From the NCBI GenBank assembly GCA_002151545.1, contig CP021237.1:682001-746000 (forward strand): a DNA stretch of 64,000 nucleotides, in the 5' to 3' direction. Each line of letters starts with the position of its first letter. Position 1 is the first letter of the stretch. This DNA is from Sphingobacteriaceae bacterium GW460-11-11-14-LB5. GTDB lineage: Bacteria; Bacteroidota; Bacteroidia; Sphingobacteriales; Sphingobacteriaceae. Under the pieces are notes generated by a model, which searched no databases, was not told the origin of the DNA, and was given only the letters and a program-made list of their open reading frames with translations. The translations under genes and the position numbers were made by a program. Positions 7,734-15,377 of this stretch are shown in pieces.

Positions 7734-9128
7734 ATGGCCAATACCAGAGATTATATATACTACGATTATACCAAAAGTCTTTGTCCGGAATGTTTACAGC
7801 TTTGCGATGCAAAAATTGTTTTTCAGGACGCTAAGGTGTTTATGCTGAAAAACTGCAGGACGCATGGCGATAGCAAAGTAATGATCGCCGATGATGTAGA
7901 ATATTACAAACAGATCCGGAATTACAATAAACAATCCGAAATGCCGCTTAAGTTTAATACCAAAGTGCATTACGGTTGCCCTTACGATTGCGGTTTATGT
8001 ACCGATCATGAACAGCATTCATGTCTTACTGTAATAGAAGTTACCGATCGTTGCAATCTTGCCTGCCCTACCTGTTATGCCATGTCTTCGCCAAGTTATG
8101 GCAGACATAGAACTTTGGCTGAAATAGAACGGATGATGGATGTGGTGGTGGCCAACGAGGGTGAGCCCGATGTAGTTCAACTCTCAGGCGGAGAACCAAC
8201 GGTACACCCCGAATTTTTTAAGATTTTAGATCTTGCCAAAACCAAACCCATTAAACACTTAATGGTAAATACCAACGGTATCAGGATTGCAAAGGATATT
8301 AATTTTGTCGAGAAACTGGCCAGTTATATGCCCGATTTTGAAATCTACCTACAGTTTGACAGTTTCAGTGCAGAAGTTTTAACCAAATTACGAGGCGAAG
8401 ACCTTACTGAGGTACGGAGAAAAGCCATCGATCACCTCAATCAGTTTAATGTATCCACAACTTTGGTGGTTACTTTACAGAATGGATTGAACGATCATGA
8501 AATCGGTGATATATTGGATTATGCCCTTAAGCAGAAATGTGTTCGTGGGGTTACTTTCCAGCCTACTCAGGTGGCGGGAAGAAATGATGATTATAATGAT
8601 CAACAGGGAAGGATCACCTTAACTGAGGTGCGCAGGAAAATTTATGAGCAATATCCAATCTTTACCCCGCAGGATTTAATCCCGGTGCCATGCAATCCCG
8701 ATGCCTTGTGTATGGCCTATGCCTTAAAAATTGGCGATGAGGTGATCCCGATGACACATCTGATCAATCCGGAAGATTTACTCAACAATTCGAAAAACAC
8801 CATCGTTTTCGAACATGATGAGAAATTGAAAGAACACATGCTTAACTTGTTTAGCACAGGTGTTTCAGTTGATTGTGCAGAAGATACCTTCGGCGAATTG
8901 ATGTGCTGCCTGCCACGGGTAAAATCGGATAGTTTAAGTTATGATAATTTATTCCGGATCATCATCATGAATTTTATGGACCCGCTGGATTTTGATGTGC
9001 GTGCGGTTAAAAAATCCTGTGTGCACATTGTGAGCGATAAATACAAAATGGTACCCTTTGAAACCATGAATATTTTTTACCGCGACAATAAAATTGATCT
9101 GATCAGGGAAAAGTTAAATATGAACTAA
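7734..9128 (+). CDS. COG1964-type radical SAM enzyme, related to archaeal tetraether lipid synthase
   Basis: The 464-residue protein has an N-terminal zinc-ribbon-like region (C17, C20, C41), a CX3CX2C set C82/C86/C89 followed by H92, H95 and C97, and the canonical SAM-cluster motif CNLACPTC (C107, C111, C114) with SGGEP (151-155). The stretch CGLCTDHEQHSC then VTDRCNLACPTCYA is the hallmark of COG1964, which includes the archaeal tetraether synthase that couples lipid tails by radical chemistry. Extra C-terminal cysteines (PCNPDALC, VDCAEDTFGELMCC, KKSCVH) may bind further clusters. Its place between an Lgt-like protein and two tiny membrane proteins points to a lipid substrate. The family call is firm, the reaction is inference. 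Confidence 0.85.
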   Translation: MANTRDYIYYDYTKSLCPECLQLCDAKIVFQDAKVFMLKNCRTHGDSKVMIADDVEYYKQIRNYNKQSEMPLKFNTKVHYGCPYDCGLCTDHEQHSCLTVIEVTDRCNLACPTCYAMSSPSYGRHRTLAEIERMMDVVVANEGEPDVVQLSGGEPTVHPEFFKILDLAKTKPIKHLMVNTNGIRIAKDINFVEKLASYMPDFEIYLQFDSFSAEVLTKLRGEDLTEVRRKAIDHLNQFNVSTTLVVTLQNGLNDHEIGDILDYALKQKCVRGVTFQPTQVAGRNDDYNDQQGRITLTEVRRKIYEQYPIFTPQDLIPVPCNPDALCMAYALKIGDEVIPMTHLINPEDLLNNSKNTIVFEHDEKLKEHMLNLFSTGVSVDCAEDTFGELMCCLPRVKSDSLSYDNLFRIIIMNFMDPLDFDVRAVKKSCVHIVSDKYKMVPFETMNIFYRDNKIDLIREKLNMN

Positions 9129-9129
9129 C

Positions 9130-9324
9130 ATGGACGGCTTATTTGTATTATTCATTGTTTATTGCCTTACAGCAGTTGTACTCTTTGTGGTTGGCATTAT
9201 TCAGATTATTATTAAATCGTCGAGAAACGAACCTCTTAAACCTGGACTAAAATTGCTTATTATTTCAGTAATTATGGTGATAATCGGTTTTGGTGCCTGT
9301 GCGGTATTGCTTGCCAACAGTTAA
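9130..9324 (+). CDS. Small two-helix membrane protein, copy 1
   Basis: A 64-residue protein with two hydrophobic helices (about 4-27 and 40-62) joined by a short basic loop, SSRNEPLKPGLK. It starts 1 nt after the radical SAM stop codon, so it is almost surely co-transcribed and may be translationally coupled. It is a clear paralogue of the next gene: same length, shared GIIQII, PxKPGLKL and GACAV segments. I do not recognise a named family. A small partner or anchor for the upstream enzymes is possible but unproven. Confidence 0.8.
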   Translation: MDGLFVLFIVYCLTAVVLFVVGIIQIIIKSSRNEPLKPGLKLLIISVIMVIIGFGACAVLLANS

Positions 9325-9340
9325 TCTCAAATTTAAGCTC

Positions 9341-9535
9341 ATGGAAATTTTTATTGTATATTGGGTAATCGTGGTATTGTTGTTTGTAATAGGCATCATT
9401 CAGATCATTGTAAAAGCTGCGAAAAAACAACCCGTTAAACCCGGCCTTAAATTAGTTATTGCATCAGTTATTATGCTGGTAATCGGAGCAGGGGCATGTG
9501 CAGTAATTCTATCCAATTTAAATATTAGCCATTAG
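9341..9535 (+). CDS. Small two-helix membrane protein, copy 2
   Basis: The ATG at 9341 gives 64 residues, MEIFIVYWVIVV..., with two membrane helices around the loop AAKKQPVKPGLK. About 60 percent of positions match the preceding gene, so this is a tandem duplicate. An upstream GTG at 9290 would extend into copy 1 and removes the alignment of the two N-termini, so it was rejected. It is the last gene of the run that starts with the EEP hydrolase. A -7-like TATCTTTG for the next unit lies at 9590-9597. Confidence 0.8.
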   Translation: MEIFIVYWVIVVLLFVIGIIQIIVKAAKKQPVKPGLKLVIASVIMLVIGAGACAVILSNLNISH

Positions 9536-9637
9536 TCATTTTTATTGTGAAGATAGTGGGTTTAACTTTCTCCTTTGGGCTTTAAATAATATCTTTGCGT
9601 TTTATAATTCTTGAACTAAGGTTTTAGCGCTTGCATG

Positions 9638-9672
9638 CCTCAAATCTCATGTCTAGAATCTCAAATCTCAAT
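9638..9672. repeat. Single-arm heptad array before pheT
   Basis: Five consecutive 7-nt units with TCT at 9645, 9652, 9659 and 9666 (TCTCATG, TCTAGAA, TCTCAAA, TCTCAAT; a first unit CCTCAAA at 9638). It ends 2 nt before the pheT ATG and has no second arm nearby. Confidence 0.7.
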
Positions 9673-9674
9673 AA

Positions 9675-12074
9675 ATGAAAATATCATATAACTGGTTAAA
9701 ACAATTCGTACAGATCGATAAAACACCTCAGGAACTTTCGTTAATCCTTACCAATGTTGGGTTAGAAGTAGAAAGTGTAGAAAAAGTGCAGCCTGTTGTG
9801 GGTGGCTTAGAGGGATTGGTTATTGGCGAAGTATTAACTTGTGTTCAGCATCCCAATGCCGATCGTTTGCGCATTACTACGGTAAATGTTGGTGCTAAAG
9901 AAAACCTTCAGATTGTTTGCGGTGCGCCAAATGTAGGTGCTGGTCAAAAAGTGGTAGTGGCAACAGTGGGTACAACCGTATATCCATTAGAAGGTGAGCC
10001 TTTTAAAATAAAAGAATCCAAAATAAGGGGAGAACTTTCTCAGGGCATGATCTGTGCCGAAGATGAAATTGGTTTAGGTAAATCTCATGATGGGATTATG
10101 ATCCTTGCCGGGGATACCGAAATTGGGATTCCTGCAAAAGAGCATTTCAAAATGGATGATGATTTTGTTTTCGAAATCGGATTAACACCAAACCGTGCTG
10201 ATGCGGCTTCGCATTTAGGGGTGGCCAGAGATTTAGCTGCTTATTTCAGAAGCGAATATGAAATGCCTGATCTTTTAGCTTTTAAAACGGATAACGAAAA
10301 CCTGGTTATTCCGGTAGAAGTAGAAGATTTAGCAGCTTGTCCACGTTACAGCAGCTTAACACTTTCTGGCGTTACCGTGAAAGAATCGCCAGAGTGGTTA
10401 AAAGATAAATTAAAGGTAATTGGTTTACGTCCCATCAATAATGTGGTTGATATTACCAATTATGTGCTTCATGGTTTAGGGCAGCCTTTGCATGCTTTCG
10501 ATGCCGATAAAATTACCGGTGGAAAAGTAATCGTGAAAAAAGTTGCTGAAGGAACACCATTTGTAACACTTGATGATGTGGAACGTAAGTTAAATGCAGA
10601 TGATTTAATGATCTGCAATGCTGAAGCACCAATGTGTATTGCGGGTGTTTTCGGTGGAAAATCTTCAGGAGTTGATGCCAGTACCAAAAATATTTTCTTA
10701 GAAAGTGCTTACTTTAATTCGGTTTCTGTACGTAAAACATCGAAAAGACATGGCTTAAAAACCGATGCCTCTTTCCGTTTTGAGCGTGGTACCGATCCTG
10801 AAATTACAGTTACGGCTTTAAAATATGCGGCTTTATTAATTAAAGAACTGGCAGGCGGAGAAATTTCTTCATCAGTTTCTGATATTTATCCAAGTCATAT
10901 CAAGCCTTTCGAGTTTGAGGTAAGTTATAGCAACATCAATAAATTAATTGGCGCAAATATTCCATCAGCAGAGATTAAACACATTATTACGGCATTGGGT
11001 ATATCGGCAACCAATACATCTGATGATACTTTGGCTTTAAGAGTTCCATCATTTAAAGTAGATGTTACCCGCGAATGCGACATTACAGAAGAAGTATTGC
11101 GTATTTACGGCTATAACAATATCGAAATTCCATCAAAGGTAAATGCATCGCTTTCTTACAGCATTAAACCTGAAAAAGAAAATACGCATAACGTAATTGC
11201 AGATATGCTTACTTCGAATGGTTATGCAGAAATTATGTGTAACTCGTTGACTAAATCGGCTTATTCGAAAAATTTAGACGAGGCGGTATTTATTTTAAAC
11301 CCTTTAAGCAGCGATTTAAATGTGATGCGCCAGAATTTGTTGATGCCGGCATTAGAAAGCGTAGCTTATAACCAAAACCGTAAAAATGCTGATGTTAAGT
11401 TTTACGAATTCGGTAAAACCTATCATTTAATTAATGAGCAGTATGTAGAGCGTCCCAGGTTATTGTTGTTGATTTCAGGTGCAAAACAAAGCGAGCAATG
11501 GAATCATAATGCTAAACCAGCAACTTTCTATAATTTAAAATCGGCAGTTGATGCCATTATTTCGCGTTTAGGCATTGCAAGCTATCAATCTGATGTTTTA
11601 AATGATGAAAACTTTGCTTATGGCATTAAATATTTCCGTGGAGATAAATCCCTGGTAAGCTTTGGTGCTGTATCAAAAGCCGACCGTAAAGTAGCTGATG
11701 TAAACGCAGAGGTTTTTTATGCTGATTTTGATTGGGCTGCCTTGCTGGATATTGTGAGGAAAAATAAAATCGTAAACAAAGAGGTTTCTAAGTACCCGCA
11801 AGTGCGCAGGGATTTATCTTTATTGATCGATCAGGCCGTAACTTTCGATACTTTAAAAAGCATTGCTTTCAAAACCGATAAAAAGCTGATCAAAGAGGTT
11901 GGTGTGTTTGATGTGTATGTTGGCGATAAATTACCTGAGGGTAAAAAATCGTATGCCTTGAATTTCATTTTGCAGGATGAGGAACAAACCTTAACCGATA
12001 AGCAGATCGAAAATACAATGCAGAAACTAATCGCGAATTTAACGGCACAAGCTGGTGCAGAAATTAGGAAATAA
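9675..12074 (+). CDS. pheT: Phenylalanyl-tRNA synthetase beta subunit
   Basis: PheT pairs with PheS in the alpha2-beta2 enzyme that charges tRNA-Phe. The 799-residue product shows the bacterial order: N-terminal MKISYNWLKQFV, an EMAP-II-like tRNA-binding domain (about 40-150, with VVCGAPN-type IVCGAPNVGAG), the B3/B4 editing domain, B5 (about 400-475), the catalytic-like core and the C-terminal FDX-ACB domain (about 705-799, KYPQVRRDLSLLID). The length is normal. pheS is not adjacent. A coiled-coil gene and zapA follow closely on the same strand, an order common in Bacteroidetes. Confidence 0.97.
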   Translation: MKISYNWLKQFVQIDKTPQELSLILTNVGLEVESVEKVQPVVGGLEGLVIGEVLTCVQHPNADRLRITTVNVGAKENLQIVCGAPNVGAGQKVVVATVGTTVYPLEGEPFKIKESKIRGELSQGMICAEDEIGLGKSHDGIMILAGDTEIGIPAKEHFKMDDDFVFEIGLTPNRADAASHLGVARDLAAYFRSEYEMPDLLAFKTDNENLVIPVEVEDLAACPRYSSLTLSGVTVKESPEWLKDKLKVIGLRPINNVVDITNYVLHGLGQPLHAFDADKITGGKVIVKKVAEGTPFVTLDDVERKLNADDLMICNAEAPMCIAGVFGGKSSGVDASTKNIFLESAYFNSVSVRKTSKRHGLKTDASFRFERGTDPEITVTALKYAALLIKELAGGEISSSVSDIYPSHIKPFEFEVSYSNINKLIGANIPSAEIKHIITALGISATNTSDDTLALRVPSFKVDVTRECDITEEVLRIYGYNNIEIPSKVNASLSYSIKPEKENTHNVIADMLTSNGYAEIMCNSLTKSAYSKNLDEAVFILNPLSSDLNVMRQNLLMPALESVAYNQNRKNADVKFYEFGKTYHLINEQYVERPRLLLLISGAKQSEQWNHNAKPATFYNLKSAVDAIISRLGIASYQSDVLNDENFAYGIKYFRGDKSLVSFGAVSKADRKVADVNAEVFYADFDWAALLDIVRKNKIVNKEVSKYPQVRRDLSLLIDQAVTFDTLKSIAFKTDKKLIKEVGVFDVYVGDKLPEGKKSYALNFILQDEEQTLTDKQIENTMQKLIANLTAQAGAEIRK

Positions 12075-12105
12075 AATATAAATTCGTATTTTTAGAAATA
12101 AATTC

Positions 12106-12396
12106 ATGACTTCTGTTGCAGATCAATTAGATAAAGTATTACAAAAAACGGCTCAGGTATTAGAGCTATGTAATGCGCTACAGGAAGAAAATGATTTATT
12201 AAAGCTTGAAAATCAATCGTTAAAAGTAGCACTCGATACGGCGAAGGGCAAAAATGTAGAACTTGACGAAAAATTAAGGGTTACTAAATTGGCCAAAAGT
12301 ATAGAGGGAACAAGCGAAAAATCGCTTGACATTAAACAAAAAATTAACGATTTTGTGCGGGAGATTGATAAAAGTATTGCATTATTAAAAAAATAA
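12106..12396 (+). CDS. Small coiled-coil protein upstream of zapA, ZapB-like candidate
   Basis: The 96-residue acidic protein is almost entirely predicted coiled coil, with heptad leucines through QVLELCNALQEENDLLKL and again near the end, DFVREIDKSIALLKK. It lacks a signal peptide or membrane helix. It sits 31 nt after pheT and 33 nt before zapA, and in Bacteroidetes a coiled-coil gene at this place often accompanies zapA. ZapB in E. coli is a coiled coil that binds ZapA at the division site, so a similar role is plausible, but coiled coils cannot be assigned by similarity alone. Confidence 0.75.
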   Translation: MTSVADQLDKVLQKTAQVLELCNALQEENDLLKLENQSLKVALDTAKGKNVELDEKLRVTKLAKSIEGTSEKSLDIKQKINDFVREIDKSIALLKK

Positions 12397-12429
12397 TGGT
12401 GCAAAGAAATCAGAAACTAAGCTAAACAA

Positions 12430-12720
12430 ATGGGAGAAATCTCGATTAAAATAACCATTTCCGACCGTATTTATCCGCTAAAGGTGAATATGGAAGAGGA
12501 AGAAATTGTGAGACGGGCAGCAAAAATGATCAACGAGCGCATAAAGGATTATCAGGATAATTATGCGGTTAGAGATAAGCAGGATCTTCTTTCTATGGCT
12601 GTGTTGCACTATGCAACAGCTGTATTGAGAACAGAAAATAAAGTACAAAGCCAGGATACTGCTGTTGCCGATAAAGTTGAAGAATTGGATGTTTTACTCA
12701 GTAATTTCTTTTCAAAATAA
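12430..12720 (+). CDS. zapA: Cell division protein ZapA
   Basis: ZapA binds FtsZ and promotes protofilament bundling at the division ring. The 96-residue protein has the family pattern: an N-terminal beta globular head (ISIKITISDRIYPLKVNMEEEE), then VRRAAKMINERIKDY, and a C-terminal helix containing KQDLLSMAVLHYAT. The length is typical of the short form. It follows the coiled-coil gene and is followed by a probable 6S RNA and rny. Association of zapA with the 6S RNA gene is also known from gammaproteobacteria. Confidence 0.93.
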   Translation: MGEISIKITISDRIYPLKVNMEEEEIVRRAAKMINERIKDYQDNYAVRDKQDLLSMAVLHYATAVLRTENKVQSQDTAVADKVEELDVLLSNFFSK

Positions 12721-12741
12721 GGTTCGTTCTTTCAAAGTATA

Positions 12742-12833
12742 CGTCACTCTGAACTTGTTTCAGAGCCTGTTTAATAAGATCCTGAGCTGTAGCGCAGCGG
12801 AAAGCTACGTAGTAAAATCAATTCAGGATGACG
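12742..12833. repeat. Dispersed palindromic (REP-like) element
   Basis: The outer ends CGTCA and TGACG are inverted. Inside is the hairpin CTCTGAA-CTTG-TTTCAGAG. Related copies are at 14632-14657 and 57062-57097. It fills the gap between zapA and the 6S RNA candidate and could act as the zapA operon 3' end. Confidence 0.7.
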
Positions 12834-12865
12834 CATGCCTTAAATATATTAGCACAAAAATATAG

Positions 12866-13038
12866 CCGCAGCTAGTTTTTGAGTTTCAAATTTTATAAAA
12901 CTTAACACTTCAATATCTATAGGGTTAAGAGGGCGTATTTCATCTGCTATGGCACCTGAAAATGGCTTAAACCCTAATTATGCTTAGTTGAGGTTTAAAA
13001 TGTATGAGACTTTAAAAATTAGTTGCGGTTTTTTTTTT
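12866..13038 (+). ncRNA. ssrS: Probable 6S RNA
   Basis: A 173-nt segment is closed by a 15-bp helix (12866-12880 with 13014-13028; 13 Watson-Crick and 2 G-U pairs) followed directly by ten T, a Rho-independent end. Inside, AGGGTTAAG near 12922 can pair with CTTAAACCCT near 12967, extending one long irregular hairpin with internal bulges, the general form of 6S RNA, which mimics an open promoter and binds RNA polymerase. Its place directly after zapA fits 6S genes elsewhere. I could not check it against a covariance model, so the family name is inferred from shape, size and position. Confidence 0.6.
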
Positions 13039-13052
13039 ACTTAAAAAACAAA

Positions 13053-14624
13053 ATGGAAATAGTTGAAATATTAGGATACGTATTTGCCGTAATAGCGGGT
13101 ATAGCTATCGGAGTAGTGGTAGGAAGATTCCTCCTGCGTAACTTGCTTAAACAGCAGGAAGTTGCTGCACAGAACAAAGTGAAGAAGATTTTAAAAGATG
13201 CAGAGAACAATGCAGAAATTTTAAAAAAGAATAAACTTTTAGAAGCAAAAGAGAAGTTTTTGCAAATGAAAGCCGAGCATGAACAAGAAGTGAATGCGAA
13301 AAACAATAACATTAACCAGCGCGAAAATACCATGAAGCAGAAAGAGCAATCGGTAAATCAGCGTATGGAGAACTTCAATAAAAAAGAGCAGGAACTCGAT
13401 AAGCATAAAAGCAACCTCGAAAAGCAAACTGAACTGGCTGTTAAAAAACAGGAAGAAGTAGAAGTGCTTAAGAATCAGCATCTAAAACAATTAGAAACCA
13501 TTGCTGGTCTTTCTGCTGAAGAAGCTAAAGAGCAATTGGTAGAAAATCTGAAACAGGAAGCCCGTACACAAGCAATGATGCAGGTGAAGGATATTGTTGA
13601 TGAGGCAAAATTAACCGCCAGTAAAGAGGCTAAAAAAGTGGTGATCCAAACCATTCAGCGTACCGCTACTGAAGCTGCAATTGAAAATTCGGTTTCTATT
13701 TTCCATATCGAAAGTGATGAGATTAAAGGTCGCGTTATTGGTAGGGAAGGTAGAAATATCCGTGCGCTAGAAGCCGCTACCGGTATTGAGATTATTGTGG
13801 ATGATACACCAGAGGCAATTATTTTATCAGGTTTCGATCCGGTAAGAAGAGAAATTGCCCGTTTGGCTTTACACCGTTTGGTAACAGATGGTCGTATCCA
13901 CCCGGCACGTATTGAAGAAATTGTAGCCAAAACCAAAAAACAGATCGAAGATGAGATTGTAGAAATTGGTGAACGTACTGTGATCGATTTAGGTATTCAT
14001 GGCTTACACCCTGAGTTAATCCGTATGGTTGGCCGTATGCGTTACCGTTCATCTTACGGACAAAACCTGTTACATCACTCTCGTGAGGTAGCTAATTTTT
14101 GTGCAACCATGGCAGCAGAGCTTGGCTTAAATGCTAAAATGGCCAAACGTGCAGGATTATTACACGATATTGGTAAAGTGCCAGATGATAACCCTGAATT
14201 GCCACACGCCATTTTAGGAATGCAATTGGCCGAAAAATATAAGGAGCATCCTGAAATTTGTAATGCTATTGGTGCCCACCACGATGAAATTGAGATGACT
14301 TCGATGATCTCGCCAATCGTTCAGGCTTGTGATGCGATCTCTGGCGCACGCCCGGGTGCACGTCGCGAGGTGGTAGAAAGTTATATTAAACGCCTTAAAG
14401 ATTTGGAAGAACTGGCTTTATCTTATCCTGGTGTTGAAAAAACCTTTGCTATTCAGGCTGGTAGAGAATTACGTGTGATTGTAGAAAGCGAACGCATTAC
14501 AGATGCGCAGGCAGAACTTTTAGCTGCTGATATTTCGACCCGTATTCAAACCGAAATGACTTATCCTGGTCAGATTAAGGTTACGGTAATCAGAGAAACC
14601 CGTTCAGTAGCATTTGCAAAATAG
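13053..14624 (+). CDS. rny: Ribonuclease Y
   Basis: RNase Y is a membrane-anchored endoribonuclease that starts mRNA decay. The 523-residue protein shows an N-terminal membrane helix (about 4-26), a long coiled coil (about 35-175, rich in K, E and Q), a KH domain (about 205-275, [17 protein letters not shown]) and an HD phosphohydrolase domain (about 335-430, [13 protein letters not shown]). A TTG 30 nt upstream lies inside the 6S closing stem, so the ATG at 13053 ([10 protein letters not shown]) is chosen. It starts 14 nt after the 6S T run, so the RNA gene and rny are nearly contiguous. Confidence 0.96.
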   Translation: MEIVEILGYVFAVIAGIAIGVVVGRFLLRNLLKQQEVAAQNKVKKILKDAENNAEILKKNKLLEAKEKFLQMKAEHEQEVNAKNNNINQRENTMKQKEQSVNQRMENFNKKEQELDKHKSNLEKQTELAVKKQEEVEVLKNQHLKQLETIAGLSAEEAKEQLVENLKQEARTQAMMQVKDIVDEAKLTASKEAKKVVIQTIQRTATEAAIENSVSIFHIESDEIKGRVIGREGRNIRALEAATGIEIIVDDTPEAIILSGFDPVRREIARLALHRLVTDGRIHPARIEEIVAKTKKQIEDEIVEIGERTVIDLGIHGLHPELIRMVGRMRYRSSYGQNLLHHSREVANFCATMAAELGLNAKMAKRAGLLHDIGKVPDDNPELPHAILGMQLAEKYKEHPEICNAIGAHHDEIEMTSMISPIVQACDAISGARPGARREVVESYIKRLKDLEELALSYPGVEKTFAIQAGRELRVIVESERITDAQAELLAADISTRIQTEMTYPGQIKVTVIRETRSVAFAK

Positions 14625-14631
14625 GTTAAAT

Positions 14632-14657
14632 CGTCATCCTGAACTTGTTTCAGGATC
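14632..14657. repeat. Dispersed palindromic (REP-like) element
   Basis: CGTCATCCTGAA-CTTG-TTTCAGGATCT forms a short hairpin just after the rny stop codon. It is the same family as 12742-12833. Confidence 0.7.
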
Positions 14658-14710
14658 TTAGTAATAGAAAAGGTTTGTGAAGGCACAAACCCCGGCGAAA
14701 ACAAAATATA

Positions 14711-14739
14711 AAGCGATGGATATTCCATCGCTTTTTTTT
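14711..14739 (+). terminator. Terminator after rny, abutting the Mpo1-like gene
   Basis: A perfect 10-bp stem (14711-14720 with 14724-14733), TAT loop and T-rich tail, which ends only 11 nt before the next start codon. Confidence 0.85.
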
Positions 14740-14750
14740 ATTTTTACATA

Positions 14751-15266
14751 ATGAGCAAGCAAACCATAACAACCGAACCCAAACGACCAGTAGATGTACT
14801 TTTTGATAAGTATGCCGAAAGTCACCAAAATCCAACAAACAAACTCGTGCACTGGATCTGTGTTCCGTTAATTGTATTCAGCTTATTAGGATTGATCTGG
14901 CAGATCCCTTTTCCGCATATTGGCTTTTTGGGTAGCTATAATGGTTTCTTTAACTGGGCCTCTTTTTTATTGGCCTTTAGCTTGTATTATTACTTCACGC
15001 TTTCGCCGGTATTGTTTTTTTTGATGATCTGGGTGGTGGGACTAATGAGCTACATCATTGTAAAGATTGAACAGGCTGTGGGTTTAGGGAGCGGAACAGC
15101 CTATGCCATTTATGCGGCTATATTTGTTGCCGCCTGGATTGGTCAGTTCATTGGTCATAAAATTGAAGGCAAAAAACCATCATTCCTGGATGATGTTAAG
15201 TTCCTGTTAATCGGTCCGATCTGGTTATTGCACTTCATTTGCAAGAAAGTAGGTATTCGTTACTGA
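14751..15266 (+). CDS. Mpo1/YGL010w-like (DUF962) membrane protein
   Basis: The 171-residue protein has four hydrophobic segments and the conserved histidine pattern of the Mpo1-like family: YAESHQNPTNKLVHWICVP near residues 22-41 and QFIGHKIEGKKPSFLDD near 130-147. Yeast Mpo1 is an iron-dependent dioxygenase that alpha-oxidises 2-hydroxy fatty acids released from sphingolipids. Sphingobacteria make sphingolipids, so a related role is credible here but is inference. It starts directly after the terminator that follows rny and has no visible partner genes. Confidence 0.85.
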   Translation: MSKQTITTEPKRPVDVLFDKYAESHQNPTNKLVHWICVPLIVFSLLGLIWQIPFPHIGFLGSYNGFFNWASFLLAFSLYYYFTLSPVLFFLMIWVVGLMSYIIVKIEQAVGLGSGTAYAIYAAIFVAAWIGQFIGHKIEGKKPSFLDDVKFLLIGPIWLLHFICKKVGIRY

Positions 15267-15278
15267 CCCTGAAAGCAC

Positions 15279-15339
15279 TTAACGTTTAGTTAACTTTAAA
15301 GTAAAACAATGTTAATTAACACCTAACCTGTAGTTAACA
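15279..15339 (+). promoter_or_regulatory. 11-bp-phased TTAAC box array before the TonB receptor
   Basis: Hexamers start at 15279 (TTAACG), 15290 (TTAACT), 15301 (GTAAAA, weak), 15312 (TTAATT), 15323 (CTAACC) and 15334 (TTAACA), exactly 11 bp apart. The last box begins 15 bp before a TACTTTTG -7 element at 15349-15356. Direct hexamer repeats with one-helical-turn spacing are typical of OmpR/PhoB-family response-regulator sites; TTAACA with 5-bp spacers is the Bacillus PhoP-box form. Confidence 0.65.
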
Positions 15340-15348
15340 CTGTGGTAA

Positions 15349-15356
15349 TACTTTTG
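15349..15356 (+). promoter_or_regulatory. -7 element of TonB receptor promoter
   Basis: TACTTTTG (TAnnTTTG) lies 21 nt before the TTG taken as the start of the receptor gene. The phased TTAAC array covers the -33 region, as expected for a class II activator. Confidence 0.6.
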
Positions 15357-15377
15357 CCCTTATCAAATAAAGGCAAA

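Noticed and set aside
15342..15377. GTG start for the TonB receptor
   Set aside because: It precedes the -7 element, so it would not be transcribed from that promoter.
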